Assembly (NCBI GenBank): GCA_030604735.1
Contig: JAUVVG010000026.1
Span: forward strand, 1-64,000
Reading direction: 5' to 3'
Length of the DNA stretch: 64,000 nucleotides
Source: Azoarcus sp.
GTDB taxonomy: Bacteria; Pseudomonadota; Gammaproteobacteria; Burkholderiales; Rhodocyclaceae
Part shown: positions 35,388 to 44,592 of the stretch, one piece after another
Position numbering within the stretch: position 1 is the first letter of the stretch
Layout of the letters: each line of letters begins with the position of its first letter
Made by a program: the position numbers and the translations under genes
The notes under the pieces: generated by a model
Databases searched by the model: none
Seen by the model: only the letters and a program-made list of their open reading frames with translations
What the model was told of the DNA's origin: nothing

Positions 35388-36674
35388 TCAGTGAGCCGTG
35401 GCCAGGTCGGCCAGGCTGCCGTCCTCGCCGAAAGACCACTCGCGGGGCTCACCGAGAATTTCGATCGCCGGATTGCCAGCGGCTTCTTCGAGCAAGCCCT
35501 CGGACACCTCGATATGCTCCAGATGCAGCGTGTTCGGAACCCGTACCATCCGCAGCCTGGAGAGATCCCTCACGTTGCAGGTCTTGACCGCTGCCTGGAC
35601 TGCGCGCAGATCGGTCTCCATGATCACCGGGGTCTTGCCGTGGGCGAGCACGGTCGAGGTGATGTGGTTAGCATAGGTCGCCGCCAGATCGACCTTGTTG
35701 ACCAGGCGTCGCGTGCAGATATCGGCCAACCCCATGCCGGTCGCATTGCCGCGACTTTTCTCGGTGAGATCGAGGACGGCCATCCGTCCGATCTGCTGGC
35801 TCAACTGCAGATAAGGCGTCGCCGCCCGCCCGGTGATGTTGGGGTCCATGCCGGTGCCGGAGAATTCCTTGCCCATCCGGTCGATGACCAGCACGTCCAG
35901 CGGGTTGAAGAGGATGCGCGGCATGCTCGCCTTGGCTTCCCGCAACAGCAACTCTTCCTGCTCGACGATCACCTCGGCCGGCACCGCGACCACTCTGGCG
36001 ATCCGCTCGTAGGCGTTCTCGATGGTCGCGACGCCGAACAGGATGGGCGCCTCCCGGATCTTGACCCGCGCCATGTCCACGATGTTCTTGGCCATCTGAC
36101 CGAAACCGAGCGCGTGACACGAATCGGCCCCCTTCTGCTTGCCCAGACCGATGGTGAGCATCTTGACCAATCCGCTCTCGTTGGGACCGCTGAAGCTGGT
36201 GTGCGGCTTGACCCGGTTGAGCACGATGATGCCGTCGGCCTGCATCGCGTTCTCGTCCATCAGCACCGGGAGTCCGTTGTCGAGCACGCCGAGTTCGACC
36301 GTAGCCATCGACGAGCGGATCGGGCAACCCGCGCTCTCTTCAGTCACGCCCAGTGCCGCGAGCACCGCGGTCTGACCCTCGGCGGTGGCGCCCCCGTGGC
36401 TGCCCATGGCCGGCACGATGAAAGGCACGGCGCCGAGCCGCTTCAGTTCTTCAACGATGGTGCGGACCAGAAGAGGAAGATCGGCCAGTCCGCGGCTCCC
36501 TACCCCCACCGCAACAGTCATCCCGGGACGGACTCGGCTCGCGATCGTCGGCTTGGCGAACTCCGCGCGCACCGCGGCCGCGACGTCGGGCAAACCGTTG
36601 TCCTCGAAAATCTGTCGAACCCGGACCATGCGTGGCAAGGCCACGTCGCGCAGCATTTCGTCGATCACACTCAT
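35388..36674 (-). CDS. larA: LarA-family nickel-pincer isomerase (substrate uncertain)
   Basis: The 428-residue protein is a LarA homologue (DUF2088). Residues matching the catalytic set of lactate racemase are visible: His93 in MGSHGGA, His158 in VKPHTSF, Lys171 in SGLVKML and His187 in DSCHALGF; the 16-residue spacing of the last two equals that in LarA. The surrounding sequence (NRVKPHTSFSG, TIGLGKQKGADSCH) is of a different subgroup from true lactate racemases; I recall it as one of the uncharacterised nickel-pincer isomerase groups. So it probably racemises or epimerises another 2-hydroxy acid. It heads the operon, with GGAG before the ATG. Confidence 0.85.
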   Translation of the reverse strand: MSVIDEMLRDVALPRMVRVRQIFEDNGLPDVAAAVRAEFAKPTIASRVRPGMTVAVGVGSRGLADLPLLVRTIVEELKRLGAVPFIVPAMGSHGGATAEGQTAVLAALGVTEESAGCPIRSSMATVELGVLDNGLPVLMDENAMQADGIIVLNRVKPHTSFSGPNESGLVKMLTIGLGKQKGADSCHALGFGQMAKNIVDMARVKIREAPILFGVATIENAYERIARVVAVPAEVIVEQEELLLREAKASMPRILFNPLDVLVIDRMGKEFSGTGMDPNITGRAATPYLQLSQQIGRMAVLDLTEKSRGNATGMGLADICTRRLVNKVDLAATYANHITSTVLAHGKTPVIMETDLRAVQAAVKTCNVRDLSRLRMVRVPNTLHLEHIEVSEGLLEEAAGNPAIEILGEPREWSFGEDGSLADLATAH

Positions 36675-36953
36675 CGGAATCGTCTCCAGTCGGGGTTATC
36701 GGCTTGCGAACAAGCGCGAATTTTTTTAGACGACAATTTTATCAATAATCCATGTAATGAGCTACCGCTCCGGCCATCACCCATTCTGCGACAATGTCGG
36801 GCCGCCCAACAGGCATGGTATTTTTTTTGAGTCCGTTATAACCATTCTCACCGCTACCCTCCGACCCCAAGCTCACCGCTACTCTCTGCCCCAAGCGAGC
36901 GAGGGAAGAGCATTCACCTTGTCGCACGTCGAAGGTCCGCAACGAACCCCACG

Positions 36954-37346
36954 ATGAACATGAATACGATCACACCTTACGACATGGTGGGCGGCGAGAT
37001 GACGGTTGCCCGCCTATCCGAGCTTTTCTATACGCTGATGGACAGCGAGCCGGCGTTCAAGGGATTGCGCGACCTCCACCCGCAGGACCTGCAGGCGTCA
37101 CGCGACAAGCTTTTCATGTTCCTTTCCGGCTGGCTGGGCGGCCCCGACCTGTTCGTACAGCAATTCGGCCACCCGCGCCTGCGCGCCCGTCACATGCCGT
37201 TCGCGATCGGAACCAGGGAGCGCGACCAGTGGGTCGCATGCATGCAACAAGCGATGGAACAGGCGGACATCGAAGCTGGCCTGCGCGAGCGGCTGCTGCA
37301 AAGCTTCTCCAGCACCGCGGACTTCATGCGCAACCAACCGGAGTGA
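36954..37346 (+). CDS. Group II truncated haemoglobin
   Basis: A 130-residue globin of the trHbO kind. It shows the B10 tyrosine in ELFYTLMD, the CD region KLFMFLSGWLGGPDLF, the proximal His in ARHMPFAIG and the G8 tryptophan in RDQWVACMQQAM. It binds haem and, in relatives, oxygen or nitric oxide. Two ATGs lie close together (36954 and 36960). It diverges from larA over a 279-base gap that holds an AT-rich segment around 36715-36750 but no promoter I can state firmly. Confidence 0.93.
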   Translation: MNMNTITPYDMVGGEMTVARLSELFYTLMDSEPAFKGLRDLHPQDLQASRDKLFMFLSGWLGGPDLFVQQFGHPRLRARHMPFAIGTRERDQWVACMQQAMEQADIEAGLRERLLQSFSSTADFMRNQPE

Positions 37347-37480
37347 TCGCTCCGCGTGCAGGCTGCGCCGGGAGAGTGGCAGCGGCTGCGATATCGCTGA
37401 GCTGACGGACACCCTGGCGGACGGCACCCACGGAAAATTCACCGCCTCACTCGTAGTGGCCGCACCGATTGCAAGGACAT

Positions 37481-37891
37481 CTACACCCGCTCGAACAGGA
37501 CATCCTGCGCGCCCTTCCAGAGGCAACGCAAGCCGAGTTCCCGAAGCTGTTCGCGGCCCTCGACGATGGTCAGAAAGTGATTGCCTGCGAGCTGACCGAG
37601 CTTGCTGGAGAAACAGCAGGGCCCATAAGCCAGGATGATCTCGGTCTCGGAGTAGCCACCCGGGTAAAACAACACATCACCCGGCGCAGGATGACTGGTC
37701 GCATTCTCGAAGCCGAAACCGGGCTCATAGTCGCCCAATGGCACCCAACACCCCTCCCCGCTCCATCGCACATGAATCAGTTGCTGACGGTAGGGCAGCA
37801 GTTCGAGGAAAGCTTCGACGGTGCGCGGCGCGTCGGCAACCGTTTCCGCGATGAAAGTCAGGTCACCGGAAGTGATTCGAATACGAGTCAT
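37481..37891 (-). CDS. DUF3830 cyclophilin-like protein
   Basis: The 136-residue protein has the cyclophilin-like fold of the DUF3830 family: APRTVEAFLELLPYRQQLIH, IHVRWSGEGCWVPLGDYEPG and YGPCCFSSKLGQLAGNHFLT are its marks. No peptidyl-prolyl isomerase activity is known for these proteins. In many genomes they neighbour TRAP transporters, Asp/Glu racemases and hydantoinase-like genes, as here. It follows the racemase-fold gene by twelve bases and is the end of that transcript. Confidence 0.88.
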   Translation of the reverse strand: MTRIRITSGDLTFIAETVADAPRTVEAFLELLPYRQQLIHVRWSGEGCWVPLGDYEPGFGFENATSHPAPGDVLFYPGGYSETEIILAYGPCCFSSKLGQLAGNHFLTIVEGREQLRELGLRCLWKGAQDVLFERV

Positions 37892-37903
37892 ACATTCTCC
37901 TTT

Positions 37904-38647
37904 TTATTGACGCCCGATGAGCCGGCCGAGCGCGTCCGGCAGACCTCGCCACGCCTTCACTGGCGGTGGAGCGAAACTCCCCGCTCTGGCCGGACGAGGC
38001 CCGAGCGCGGCGAGCGATTCAGCATGACGGACTGCGCTCGACACACCATCGACGACCGGGACCGGTACGCGATCCGCTATGGTACGCGCAAGCCCGGCCA
38101 AGGGAGCGCCAGCGATGACGATGACGTCCGCACCGTCCGCATTGACCGCGACCTCACACAGAGATAACAGTTGCTCTGCCTTGTCGGTCTGCACAGTCCC
38201 GATATCGGCGAGAGCCTCGTCGATACATCGGATGCTGGCGAGGCGGCCAGACATTCCATGGAAATCCACCGTCTCCTGATACCAGGCGCGAATACGTCGC
38301 GAAATCGCTACGATCGAGAATTTTCCGCCAAGCATCGCAGCGCTCATCAGTGCAGCCTCGGTGAGCCCGACGACCGGGATCGGCAGCATCTCTCTGGCCG
38401 CGGCGAGGCCAGGATCCCCGAACGCGGCCACAATCGCCGCATCATGGCCTGAATGATGCTCGGCGAGCAAGTTCAGCGTGGCGTATGCGCCAACCGCAGC
38501 CTCGGCCCTCGTCTCGATGTAGGCCACGCCCATTGGCGCTGTCAGAACGGTCAGCTCGACACCTGGCGAAGCCGCCCGGCATGCTTCCGCTCGGATCAGG
38601 TCGGTGACACTGTCCGAAATGTTCGGATTCACAATCAAGAGTTTCAA
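37904..38647 (-). CDS. Asp/Glu/hydantoin racemase-fold protein lacking both catalytic cysteines
   Basis: The 247-residue protein begins MKLLIVNPNISDSVTDLIRA, the hydantoin-racemase N-terminus. The start is a TTG at 38647, fixed by AAGGAG six bases upstream; the ATG-type start at 38719 would ignore this. At the first catalytic position, usually a Cys before the FxDPGL motif, it reads IVAAFGDPGLAAAR; at the second, usually GC, it reads VIAGAPLAGLAR. Both cysteines are absent, a trait I recall from one subfamily. It may therefore be a lyase, a binding protein or an isomerase of other mechanism. A 244-base gap separates it from dctM. Confidence 0.85.
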   Translation of the reverse strand: MKLLIVNPNISDSVTDLIRAEACRAASPGVELTVLTAPMGVAYIETRAEAAVGAYATLNLLAEHHSGHDAAIVAAFGDPGLAAAREMLPIPVVGLTEAALMSAAMLGGKFSIVAISRRIRAWYQETVDFHGMSGRLASIRCIDEALADIGTVQTDKAEQLLSLCEVAVNADGADVIVIAGAPLAGLARTIADRVPVPVVDGVSSAVRHAESLAALGPRPARAGSFAPPPVKAWRGLPDALGRLIGRQ

Positions 38648-38891
38648 TGCAATCTCCTTGGAAGCTGTCCGGCTTGAGCAAGCATGGTAGCCTTCGAGTG
38701 GCACCGCCCTTGGGGACATGCGCGAAACAGGGGTCGTACTCTCGTTTTCGGCGAGATCGCGGCGAAACGTCCGTCGCGGACGACGATCACCGCATTCTCG
38801 ATCTCACCGAGCAACGGATCCGCAGTGTGCGGATGCACTTTCATGCAGAAAAAGATTGGCCATTTCATCGCATGGGGCCATGGTTATTTCT

Positions 38892-40172
38892 TCAGAAACC
38901 CAGCGCGCGCGGCAAGGCCGTCACAAGCGGTGGAAACGCGATGCACAAAGCCAGCACCAGAAACTGGAACGCGACGAAGGGCAACGACTCCCGGACCAGT
39001 TGCATCATCGGAACGCGGGTGATCCCACTCATCACGAAATACAACACCCCGACCGGGGGCGTCATCATGCCGACAACCAGGTTGTACATAAACAAGAACC
39101 CGAAATAGAGCGGATCGATGCCATAAGCGACCGCCATCGGCGCAAACAAGGGCACCAGCATGATGTAAGCTGCATTCGATTCGATCAGCATCCCGACCAC
39201 GATGAGCAAAAGCATGGTCAGGATAATGTAGGTCATCGGATCGGCGGTCAGCGACTGTATCCATTCCGACAACATCATCGGCACCATCTCGATGGTGAAC
39301 ACGAAGGTCACCGCTGCGGCAAATGCGATCAAGGCGCCGACCATGGCCGAGGTCACTGCGGCACGATACAGACAGCCGGGCAGATCGGACACGCGTAACC
39401 TGCGAGTGACGACGAAACCGACGAAAGCCGAATAGACAACCGCGATGGCCGCACCTTCGGTTGCAGTGAAGATCCCCCCCACGATACCTCCGACCACGAT
39501 GATCGGCATCATGATGATCACGATCGCGCGCCGGGCCTGAGTCAGGACATTGCGAAGATTGAAACGATCCCCAGTGAGGGCGTAACCTCGCTTCCAGGAT
39601 ATGAAACTCGCGATAACCATGAACCCCACCGCCAGCAGAATTCCCGGGACGATCCCCGCCATGAACAGCCCGCCAACGGAGACAGTGGAGCCGGCCATCA
39701 GCGCATAAACGATCATTGCATTGCTTGGCGGGATGACCGGACCGAGATTGGCTGCCGAGGCGATCACCGCACCCGAATAGGCATCCGGGTAGTACTTTCG
39801 CAGTGCGGGTACCAGGGTACTGCCCATTGCACTGGCGCTCGCCACGGCGGCACCACTAACCGACGCCAGTATCGTGCCGGAAACAATGGTCACATGGGAC
39901 AAGCCCCCGTGCATGCGACCGACCAGACTGTTGGCGAACGCGATCAAGCGGTCCATGATGCCTGCACGAACCATCAGCTCCCCCGCGAGCATGAACAACG
40001 GAATCGCCATCAGCGGAAAGCTGTTGACCGCATGCATCATGCGCTGAGGCATGACCACGAGTTCGAAGTCCAGCAGGTGCAGTGCCGCAAGGGAGCCGAA
40101 ACCAAGGGCAAACGCCAAGGGCATGCCAAGAACGGCAAGAAACAGGAACAAGGCGATGGCGACGATCGTCAT
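38892..40172 (-). CDS. dctM: TRAP transporter large permease (DctM), system 1
   Basis: The 426-residue inner-membrane protein has about twelve transmembrane segments and the DctM marks FMLAGELMVRAGIMDRLIAF and AANLGPVIPPSNAMIVYALM. It carries the sodium-driven transport step for an organic acid delivered by the DctP protein. Its ATG overlaps the dctQ stop (ATGA). Together with dctP and dctQ it forms the 3' half of a five-gene transcript, if the racemase and DUF3830 genes are included. Confidence 0.95.
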   Translation of the reverse strand: MTIVAIALFLFLAVLGMPLAFALGFGSLAALHLLDFELVVMPQRMMHAVNSFPLMAIPLFMLAGELMVRAGIMDRLIAFANSLVGRMHGGLSHVTIVSGTILASVSGAAVASASAMGSTLVPALRKYYPDAYSGAVIASAANLGPVIPPSNAMIVYALMAGSTVSVGGLFMAGIVPGILLAVGFMVIASFISWKRGYALTGDRFNLRNVLTQARRAIVIIMMPIIVVGGIVGGIFTATEGAAIAVVYSAFVGFVVTRRLRVSDLPGCLYRAAVTSAMVGALIAFAAAVTFVFTIEMVPMMLSEWIQSLTADPMTYIILTMLLLIVVGMLIESNAAYIMLVPLFAPMAVAYGIDPLYFGFLFMYNLVVGMMTPPVGVLYFVMSGITRVPMMQLVRESLPFVAFQFLVLALCIAFPPLVTALPRALGF

Positions 40173-40744
40173 GCAGGCTCTCCCGCCCAGGTTTTAGACC
40201 CGCCCCACGCGAGCAGGGCCAGGTGAAGCAGGGAATGAGCCCCGCAGATCAGCACCGCGATGTAATAGATCGCCGAAGTCACTGGCAATGTCGGCATCAA
40301 CTCGGGCCAGCGATCGACCGTGGCCACCCAACCTCCCAGCATGACCATGACCATCAACAGGGTCGAAAGGCCGGCCATCAAGCGAAACAGCAGCTCCCGT
40401 GCATGCTCCGGCATCATCATCACGAATAGATCGATACCGACGTGCACGCCGTGCTTCACGCCATGCGGTATGGCAAGAAATATGCCCCAGACAAAGCACA
40501 GACGCGAGAGCTCGTCGGCCGAATCGATCGACGAATTCATTACGTAGCGCATGAACACCTGCGACGACACGATGACCGTCATCAGCCCCATCACGACCAC
40601 AATGATCCCGTAGGTCGCTCTATCCACCCAGCCAATAAAACGCTTGAAAGCGAGAAAGGCTGCGGAGCGCTGCGGCCCCGTGGGGCGCTCCGTCTGCCCC
40701 TCCTCCGTATCAAGGTCGATCACAGTGTTCATGGCTTCACTCAC
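40169..40744 (-). CDS. dctQ: TRAP transporter small permease (DctQ), system 1
   Basis: A 191-residue membrane protein with four transmembrane segments and the DctQ motif SADELSRLCFVWGIFLAIP; the next stretch, HGVKHGVHVGIDLFV, is also typical. It stabilises the large permease. It overlaps dctP (ATGA) and dctM (ATGA). The first 35 residues form a soluble acidic N-terminus. Confidence 0.94.
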   Translation of the reverse strand: MSEAMNTVIDLDTEEGQTERPTGPQRSAAFLAFKRFIGWVDRATYGIIVVVMGLMTVIVSSQVFMRYVMNSSIDSADELSRLCFVWGIFLAIPHGVKHGVHVGIDLFVMMMPEHARELLFRLMAGLSTLLMVMVMLGGWVATVDRWPELMPTLPVTSAIYYIAVLICGAHSLLHLALLAWGGSKTWAGEPA

Positions 40745-41745
40745 TGAGCTGCTGCTCGGGTCTCTTCAAGCACCAGGTCGATCACCGCAGGATCCACGCG
40801 TTGTTTGAGCTGATCGACCACACTGGCTGTCGCCTCGCGCAGTGCCGCCCGCAAATCGGGCGAAATCGGTGTGAACTCCATGCCCGCCGCAATCAGTTTC
40901 TCGCGCCACTCGTTCTCTTCCGCGTCAGCGGTCTTGCGCTGCCATTCCATCGCTTCCTGCATGGCCTCGTCGACTATCTGGCGGTGCTCTGCAGAGAGGC
41001 GGTCGTAGTGTCGTTTGTTGGCCACGGCAGTGATGAAGTCATAGAAATGGCCGCTATCCGAAAAGTGCTTCTGTACCTCATTGAAGCGCCGGCTGGCGAT
41101 GATGTTGTAAGGGTTCTCCTGGCCATCGAGGACACCTTGCTGCAACGCCGAGTAGAGTTCCGATACATCCATCGACTGGGGGTTGGCACCCAGCGCACGG
41201 AAGGTCTGCAAATGCACCTCGTTGGGCTGAAGGCGGATACGCATGCCACGGAAGTCATCTACCGAGGTGATCGGACGAAGGTTGTTGGTGACATGGCGGA
41301 AACCCAGCTCACCATAGCCCAGATTCACGAATCCCAAGTCGGCCATCTTGGCGTCGAATATCTCGCTCACCTTGCCTTCCATGACCTTGAACGCCTGCTC
41401 ACGACTATCGAACAGGAACGGCAGACTCACCGCTTCGTACTCCGGCACCGTACGGGTGAAATAGGCAATGGACGCAAGCACCGCGAAGACGGTGCCGGAT
41501 CTGACCTGATCCACGTTCTCGACTGCGCCGCCCAATTGCATTGCCGGGAAAAGGTCGACGCGAATGCCGCCATTGGAGCGCTCTTCGACACGCTCCTTGA
41601 ACAGTTCCATCGCTCTGGAAGCGCTGTGATCCAGTGTAAAGTTGCCCGCTACCCGGAGGCGCTCCTGAGCGGACACCAGCCCACTGACCACCATTCCCGC
41701 AGCCAGCGCCGCAGCAAGCGTTAAAAGACGTGCTTTTCCAATCAT
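40741..41745 (-). CDS. dctP: TRAP transporter solute-binding protein (DctP), system 1
   Basis: The 334-residue periplasmic receptor has a signal peptide (LLTLAAALAAGMVVSGLVSA) cut near AQE. The DctP signatures GMRIRLQPNEVHLQTFRALG, PQSMDVSELYSALQQGVLDG and QENPYNIIAS are present. The arginine in RIRLQ is the usual carboxylate clamp, so the ligand is a carboxylic acid. GAGGAG stands six bases before the ATG. The promoter with an embedded palindrome lies about 240 bases upstream. Confidence 0.95.
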   Translation of the reverse strand: MIGKARLLTLAAALAAGMVVSGLVSAQERLRVAGNFTLDHSASRAMELFKERVEERSNGGIRVDLFPAMQLGGAVENVDQVRSGTVFAVLASIAYFTRTVPEYEAVSLPFLFDSREQAFKVMEGKVSEIFDAKMADLGFVNLGYGELGFRHVTNNLRPITSVDDFRGMRIRLQPNEVHLQTFRALGANPQSMDVSELYSALQQGVLDGQENPYNIIASRRFNEVQKHFSDSGHFYDFITAVANKRHYDRLSAEHRQIVDEAMQEAMEWQRKTADAEENEWREKLIAAGMEFTPISPDLRAALREATASVVDQLKQRVDPAVIDLVLEETRAAAQ

Positions 41746-41980
41746 GTTGCACTCCTCGTCGTTAATTTCAATGCACCAACCGGCTTGAACCGGAACCACA
41801 CACTGGCGACAGCTCAACGCTGTCAGCAACAAGAAGCAACATAGGTGCCAGAAACACACCTCCTCGATATTCAGGGCAAAGACGCGACGCAAACGCGGAA
41901 CCCGCTTGATCCTACGAATGCAACCCGCTCATACACACATGAACTTGGGAATTTTTTGTATCCAATACTTGACATAAAAA

Positions 41981-41997
41981 AGCACTATAACTGTGCA
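41981..41997. promoter_or_regulatory. Operator-like palindrome, TGCAC-N7-GTGCA type
   Basis: AGCAC-TATAACT-GTGCA, with one mismatch to the perfect form seen at 42078 and 47960. It covers the -10 box of the first TRAP promoter, the place where a repressor would block RNA polymerase. Nearby are the half-site GGTGCAT (42022) and, further in, TTGTATCCAATAC (41956-41968). Confidence 0.6.
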
Positions 41998-42011
41998 TAG
42001 AACTTTGTAAA
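41984..42011 (-). promoter_or_regulatory. Sigma-70-type promoter of the first TRAP operon
   Basis: Read on the minus strand: TTTACA (42011-42006), a 16-base spacer, TATAGT (41989-41984). Each hexamer differs from consensus at one position. The -10 box lies inside the palindrome at 41981-41997. The leader to dctP is about 230 bases. The rest of the 532-base gap to the GntR gene shows no coding region. Confidence 0.65.
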
Positions 42012-42077
42012 TATCTTTATTGGTGCATGCAGTCCTTGCGACATCCAGTCATCAACCGATATTTCTCCATACCTCCA

Positions 42078-42094
42078 TGCACTCTTAATGTGCA
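42078..42094. promoter_or_regulatory. Operator-like palindrome upstream of the GntR gene
   Basis: TGCAC-TCTTAAT-GTGCA, a perfect 5-bp inverted repeat with a 7-base AT-rich centre, lies 184 bases before the GntR start. It has the same form and spacing as the elements at the two TRAP promoters and could mediate autoregulation. Confidence 0.55.
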
Positions 42095-42277
42095 CAAAAC
42101 CAGGCATCGAGTAACCCTAGCTTGGAAGTAGAAACTCCGACAACGGGGCAGATCCTATTTCAAGCGCCGAAATAGGAGACGGTGAGATAAAATGCGTCTC
42201 AGACCAATAACGATGGCATTTCTGGGATCGGATGGTACGCACAAGAAGCGTACACCACCCACCTTTCAGGACAAACA

Positions 42278-42961
42278 ATGGAACTCGATACGCCCGTCAA
42301 GCCGGACATCGAAGAGATCGCGGATCGGATCACCAATGCGGTGATGGAGCATCGCCTCCCTCCTGGCATCAAACTGGCCGAGGAACGGCTCGCGGGTGCG
42401 TTCGGGGTCAGCCGGACCAAGATCCGTCAGGCGCTGACCATGCTTTCGAAGAATGGGCTGGTGAAACTCCATCCCAATCGCGGCGCCTTCGTGACCAGTC
42501 CGTCGGTGAAGGATGCACTGGACCTGTTTGCGACACGGCGTTTGATCGAACCCGAAATCGTACGCAACGTGATCGCCAATGCTGGCAAGGCGGAGTTGAA
42601 ACGCCTTCACGCACACCTCAATGAAGAAGCCGACGCCCGCAGGCGCGGCGACCGGCGCGCCATCATCAAGCTGTCCGGCGTATTCCACATGTTGCTGGCC
42701 GAGGTCGCTGGCAACAGCTTCATCGAGAAGCTGATGGCTGAACTGTGCCCGCTGACCTGCTTGATCATCGCGCTCTACGACGCCCCGCAGACGCCGGCCT
42801 GCCCGGAGAACGAACACGTGCAGATCGTCGAGGCGATAGAGCGCAAGGATGAAGAGGAGGCCGTGCGGCTGATGGTCCGCCATCTCGATCACGTCAAGAA
42901 CGAGTTGCGGCTGGGCGCCGGCAAGAAGCCGGATATCGACTGGGACAGCATGTTCGGCTGA
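42278..42961 (+). CDS. GntR-family transcriptional regulator, FCD subgroup
   Basis: The 227-residue protein has an N-terminal winged helix-turn-helix (about 10-75: IEEIADRITNAVMEHRLPPG, EERLAGAFGVSRTKIRQALT) and a C-terminal FCD effector domain (about 85-215) with the metal-binding pattern HAHLNEEADARRRGD, FHMLLAEVAGNSFIEKLM and HVQIVEAIERKDEEEA. Such regulators usually repress uptake and breakdown genes until an organic acid binds. It diverges from the first TRAP operon and stands near three copies of the TGCAC-N7-GTGCA palindrome, making it the likely controller of both TRAP operons. Confidence 0.93.
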   Translation: MELDTPVKPDIEEIADRITNAVMEHRLPPGIKLAEERLAGAFGVSRTKIRQALTMLSKNGLVKLHPNRGAFVTSPSVKDALDLFATRRLIEPEIVRNVIANAGKAELKRLHAHLNEEADARRRGDRRAIIKLSGVFHMLLAEVAGNSFIEKLMAELCPLTCLIIALYDAPQTPACPENEHVQIVEAIERKDEEEAVRLMVRHLDHVKNELRLGAGKKPDIDWDSMFG

Positions 42962-43104
42962 GGCAGGCGCTCCGCCGCGACACGCCGAGGTCATCATCAC
43001 CCACGTGCCACGGTTGTCACAGGTCGGGCGCTCCGCACATGAAAAGCCGGCGCGGCGCGACGCGCCACAGCCGCAAGAAGGTCGCGACGGCCACGCGAGC
43101 AGCT

Positions 43105-44589
43105 TCAGCGATAGCCGTAAAGGCGTGCGAGTGCGCTCGACAATGCCTCTGCGGTTTCCTGGCCACCCAGACCCGATGCGCTGCGGTTAGCGCGGGCCGT
43201 GTTCGCGGCGGCACGCGCCAGCTCATCGAGCGGGTTGCCCTCGAGCATCCCCCCGCGTTGGCGAATTTCACCCCCGACCATGGTCAGGACGACATCGCTC
43301 CCTCGTGCGCGAAACGCGATTGCTTCGAGCACCGACGTGTCCGAGTCGCACCACGGCGCCAGGACCCGGGCAGTGGAAATCGCCACCAGATCCGCCACCT
43401 GACCGACCTCGACACGCCCGCTCGACTCACGAGCAAAGCGGGCCCTGGCCCCGTTCGTCGTGACCATGGCAAGCAGCTGTCGCGCCCGCACCGCGCCCAG
43501 GACATGCATCCCGGACGCGCGGGATAACCCGTCGGCAAGATGCAGTTCGGCGAGCAGATCCTCGTCGTCGGTCAAGGCGCAGTTGTCGGTGCCCAGCGCC
43601 ACCGGGATCCCTGCGGCGAGCATGGCGGCAACCGGCGCGGTGCCGTTCGCAAGGCGCATGTTCGAACCCGGGTTGTGCACGACGATGGCGCCGCTCTGGG
43701 CGATCTGGTCCATGTCGTTTTCGGTCACATGAACACAGTGCGCCAGTGCGGTGTGTGATCCGAGCGCACCGAGCGCCTGCATCCGTCGCAGACAGCCTTC
43801 CGGGTAAAGGTTGGCCCCCTCGCTGGCCTGGACCGGGGATTCGAGCAGATGAAGGTGAATCCCCAGGCCATGGTCGCGCGCATCCGCCGCCAAGGCTGCG
43901 AGAAGCTCATCCGACACCCACTGCGGCCCAGCCGGGCCGTAGGCCAGCGTCACCAGCGGATGATCGCCAAACTCTGCCTGCAGCGCCCTCATCAAGGCGA
44001 TCGTCTCCGACGCCCCTCCGGCATAAGGTGTGCGACGCGGCGGTGCGAGTCGGCCCCGCGCGATCTCTGGCAGGCTCTGGATCAGCCCGGTTTCGTCCTG
44101 GCTCGGATAAACCAGCATGCCGCGATCCATCGCACCGACGCAGAAAGTGACCCGCAAGCCGGCATCGATGTAGGCCCGCAACGAGGCCCGCGCTTCGGCT
44201 GCATAGTCGCCACTGCCATAACTGTAGTTGGCATGTACCGTTGCGGTCACACCATTCTTCAGCATGTTCGCCGCGGCCAGGCGAGTCAGCGCATAGGGAT
44301 CGGGGGCGCCACGCCCCTGACGACGCGCGATCCACGGCTCCAGGTGATCATCGGGGTAACCCAGAAGAACCTGGCTGATGCCCCGCCCATGCTGATGGGC
44401 ATTGATCAGCCCTGGCATCAGGATCGCGTCCCCGAGATCGAGGTGTTGCGCCGACTCTGCGGAGGCTTCTGCATCCGCCCCCACCGCGACGATACGCTCC
44501 CCCTCGACGAGGACGCGACCCGGGGTCTCGACAAGTCCACTTGCCGGGTCGATGAGAACCCCGGCCGTCCGGATCAACAGCCCCGACAT
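43105..44589 (-). CDS. Amidohydrolase-superfamily enzyme (TrzN/8-oxoguanine deaminase-like)
   Basis: The 494-residue enzyme has the metal site NAHQHGRG after MPGLI, later ligands in IHLHLLES and ALAHCVHV, and the catalytic Asp in ALGTDNCALTDDEDLL. The fold is that of cytosine-deaminase/chlorohydrolase relatives, which deaminate or dechlorinate N-heterocycles. It starts three bases after the stop of dctM2, so it belongs to the second TRAP operon and probably acts on the transported compound or a product of it. The substrate is unknown. Confidence 0.9.
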   Translation of the reverse strand: MSGLLIRTAGVLIDPASGLVETPGRVLVEGERIVAVGADAEASAESAQHLDLGDAILMPGLINAHQHGRGISQVLLGYPDDHLEPWIARRQGRGAPDPYALTRLAAANMLKNGVTATVHANYSYGSGDYAAEARASLRAYIDAGLRVTFCVGAMDRGMLVYPSQDETGLIQSLPEIARGRLAPPRRTPYAGGASETIALMRALQAEFGDHPLVTLAYGPAGPQWVSDELLAALAADARDHGLGIHLHLLESPVQASEGANLYPEGCLRRMQALGALGSHTALAHCVHVTENDMDQIAQSGAIVVHNPGSNMRLANGTAPVAAMLAAGIPVALGTDNCALTDDEDLLAELHLADGLSRASGMHVLGAVRARQLLAMVTTNGARARFARESSGRVEVGQVADLVAISTARVLAPWCDSDTSVLEAIAFRARGSDVVLTMVGGEIRQRGGMLEGNPLDELARAAANTARANRSASGLGGQETAEALSSALARLYGYR

Positions 44590-44592
44590 CGC

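Noticed and set aside
34487-35587. Plus-strand frame with a Val/Phe-rich repeat resembling membrane helices
   Set aside because: It is the antisense of the LarC His/Glu minisatellite; VFVPVFVP is the mirror of HEHGHEHG codons.
38644-38868. Minus frame reading ENAVIVVRDGRFAAI, like an amidohydrolase N-terminus
   Set aside because: The resemblance covers about 15 residues only, with no metal site and a degenerate rest. It could be a relic but cannot be supported.
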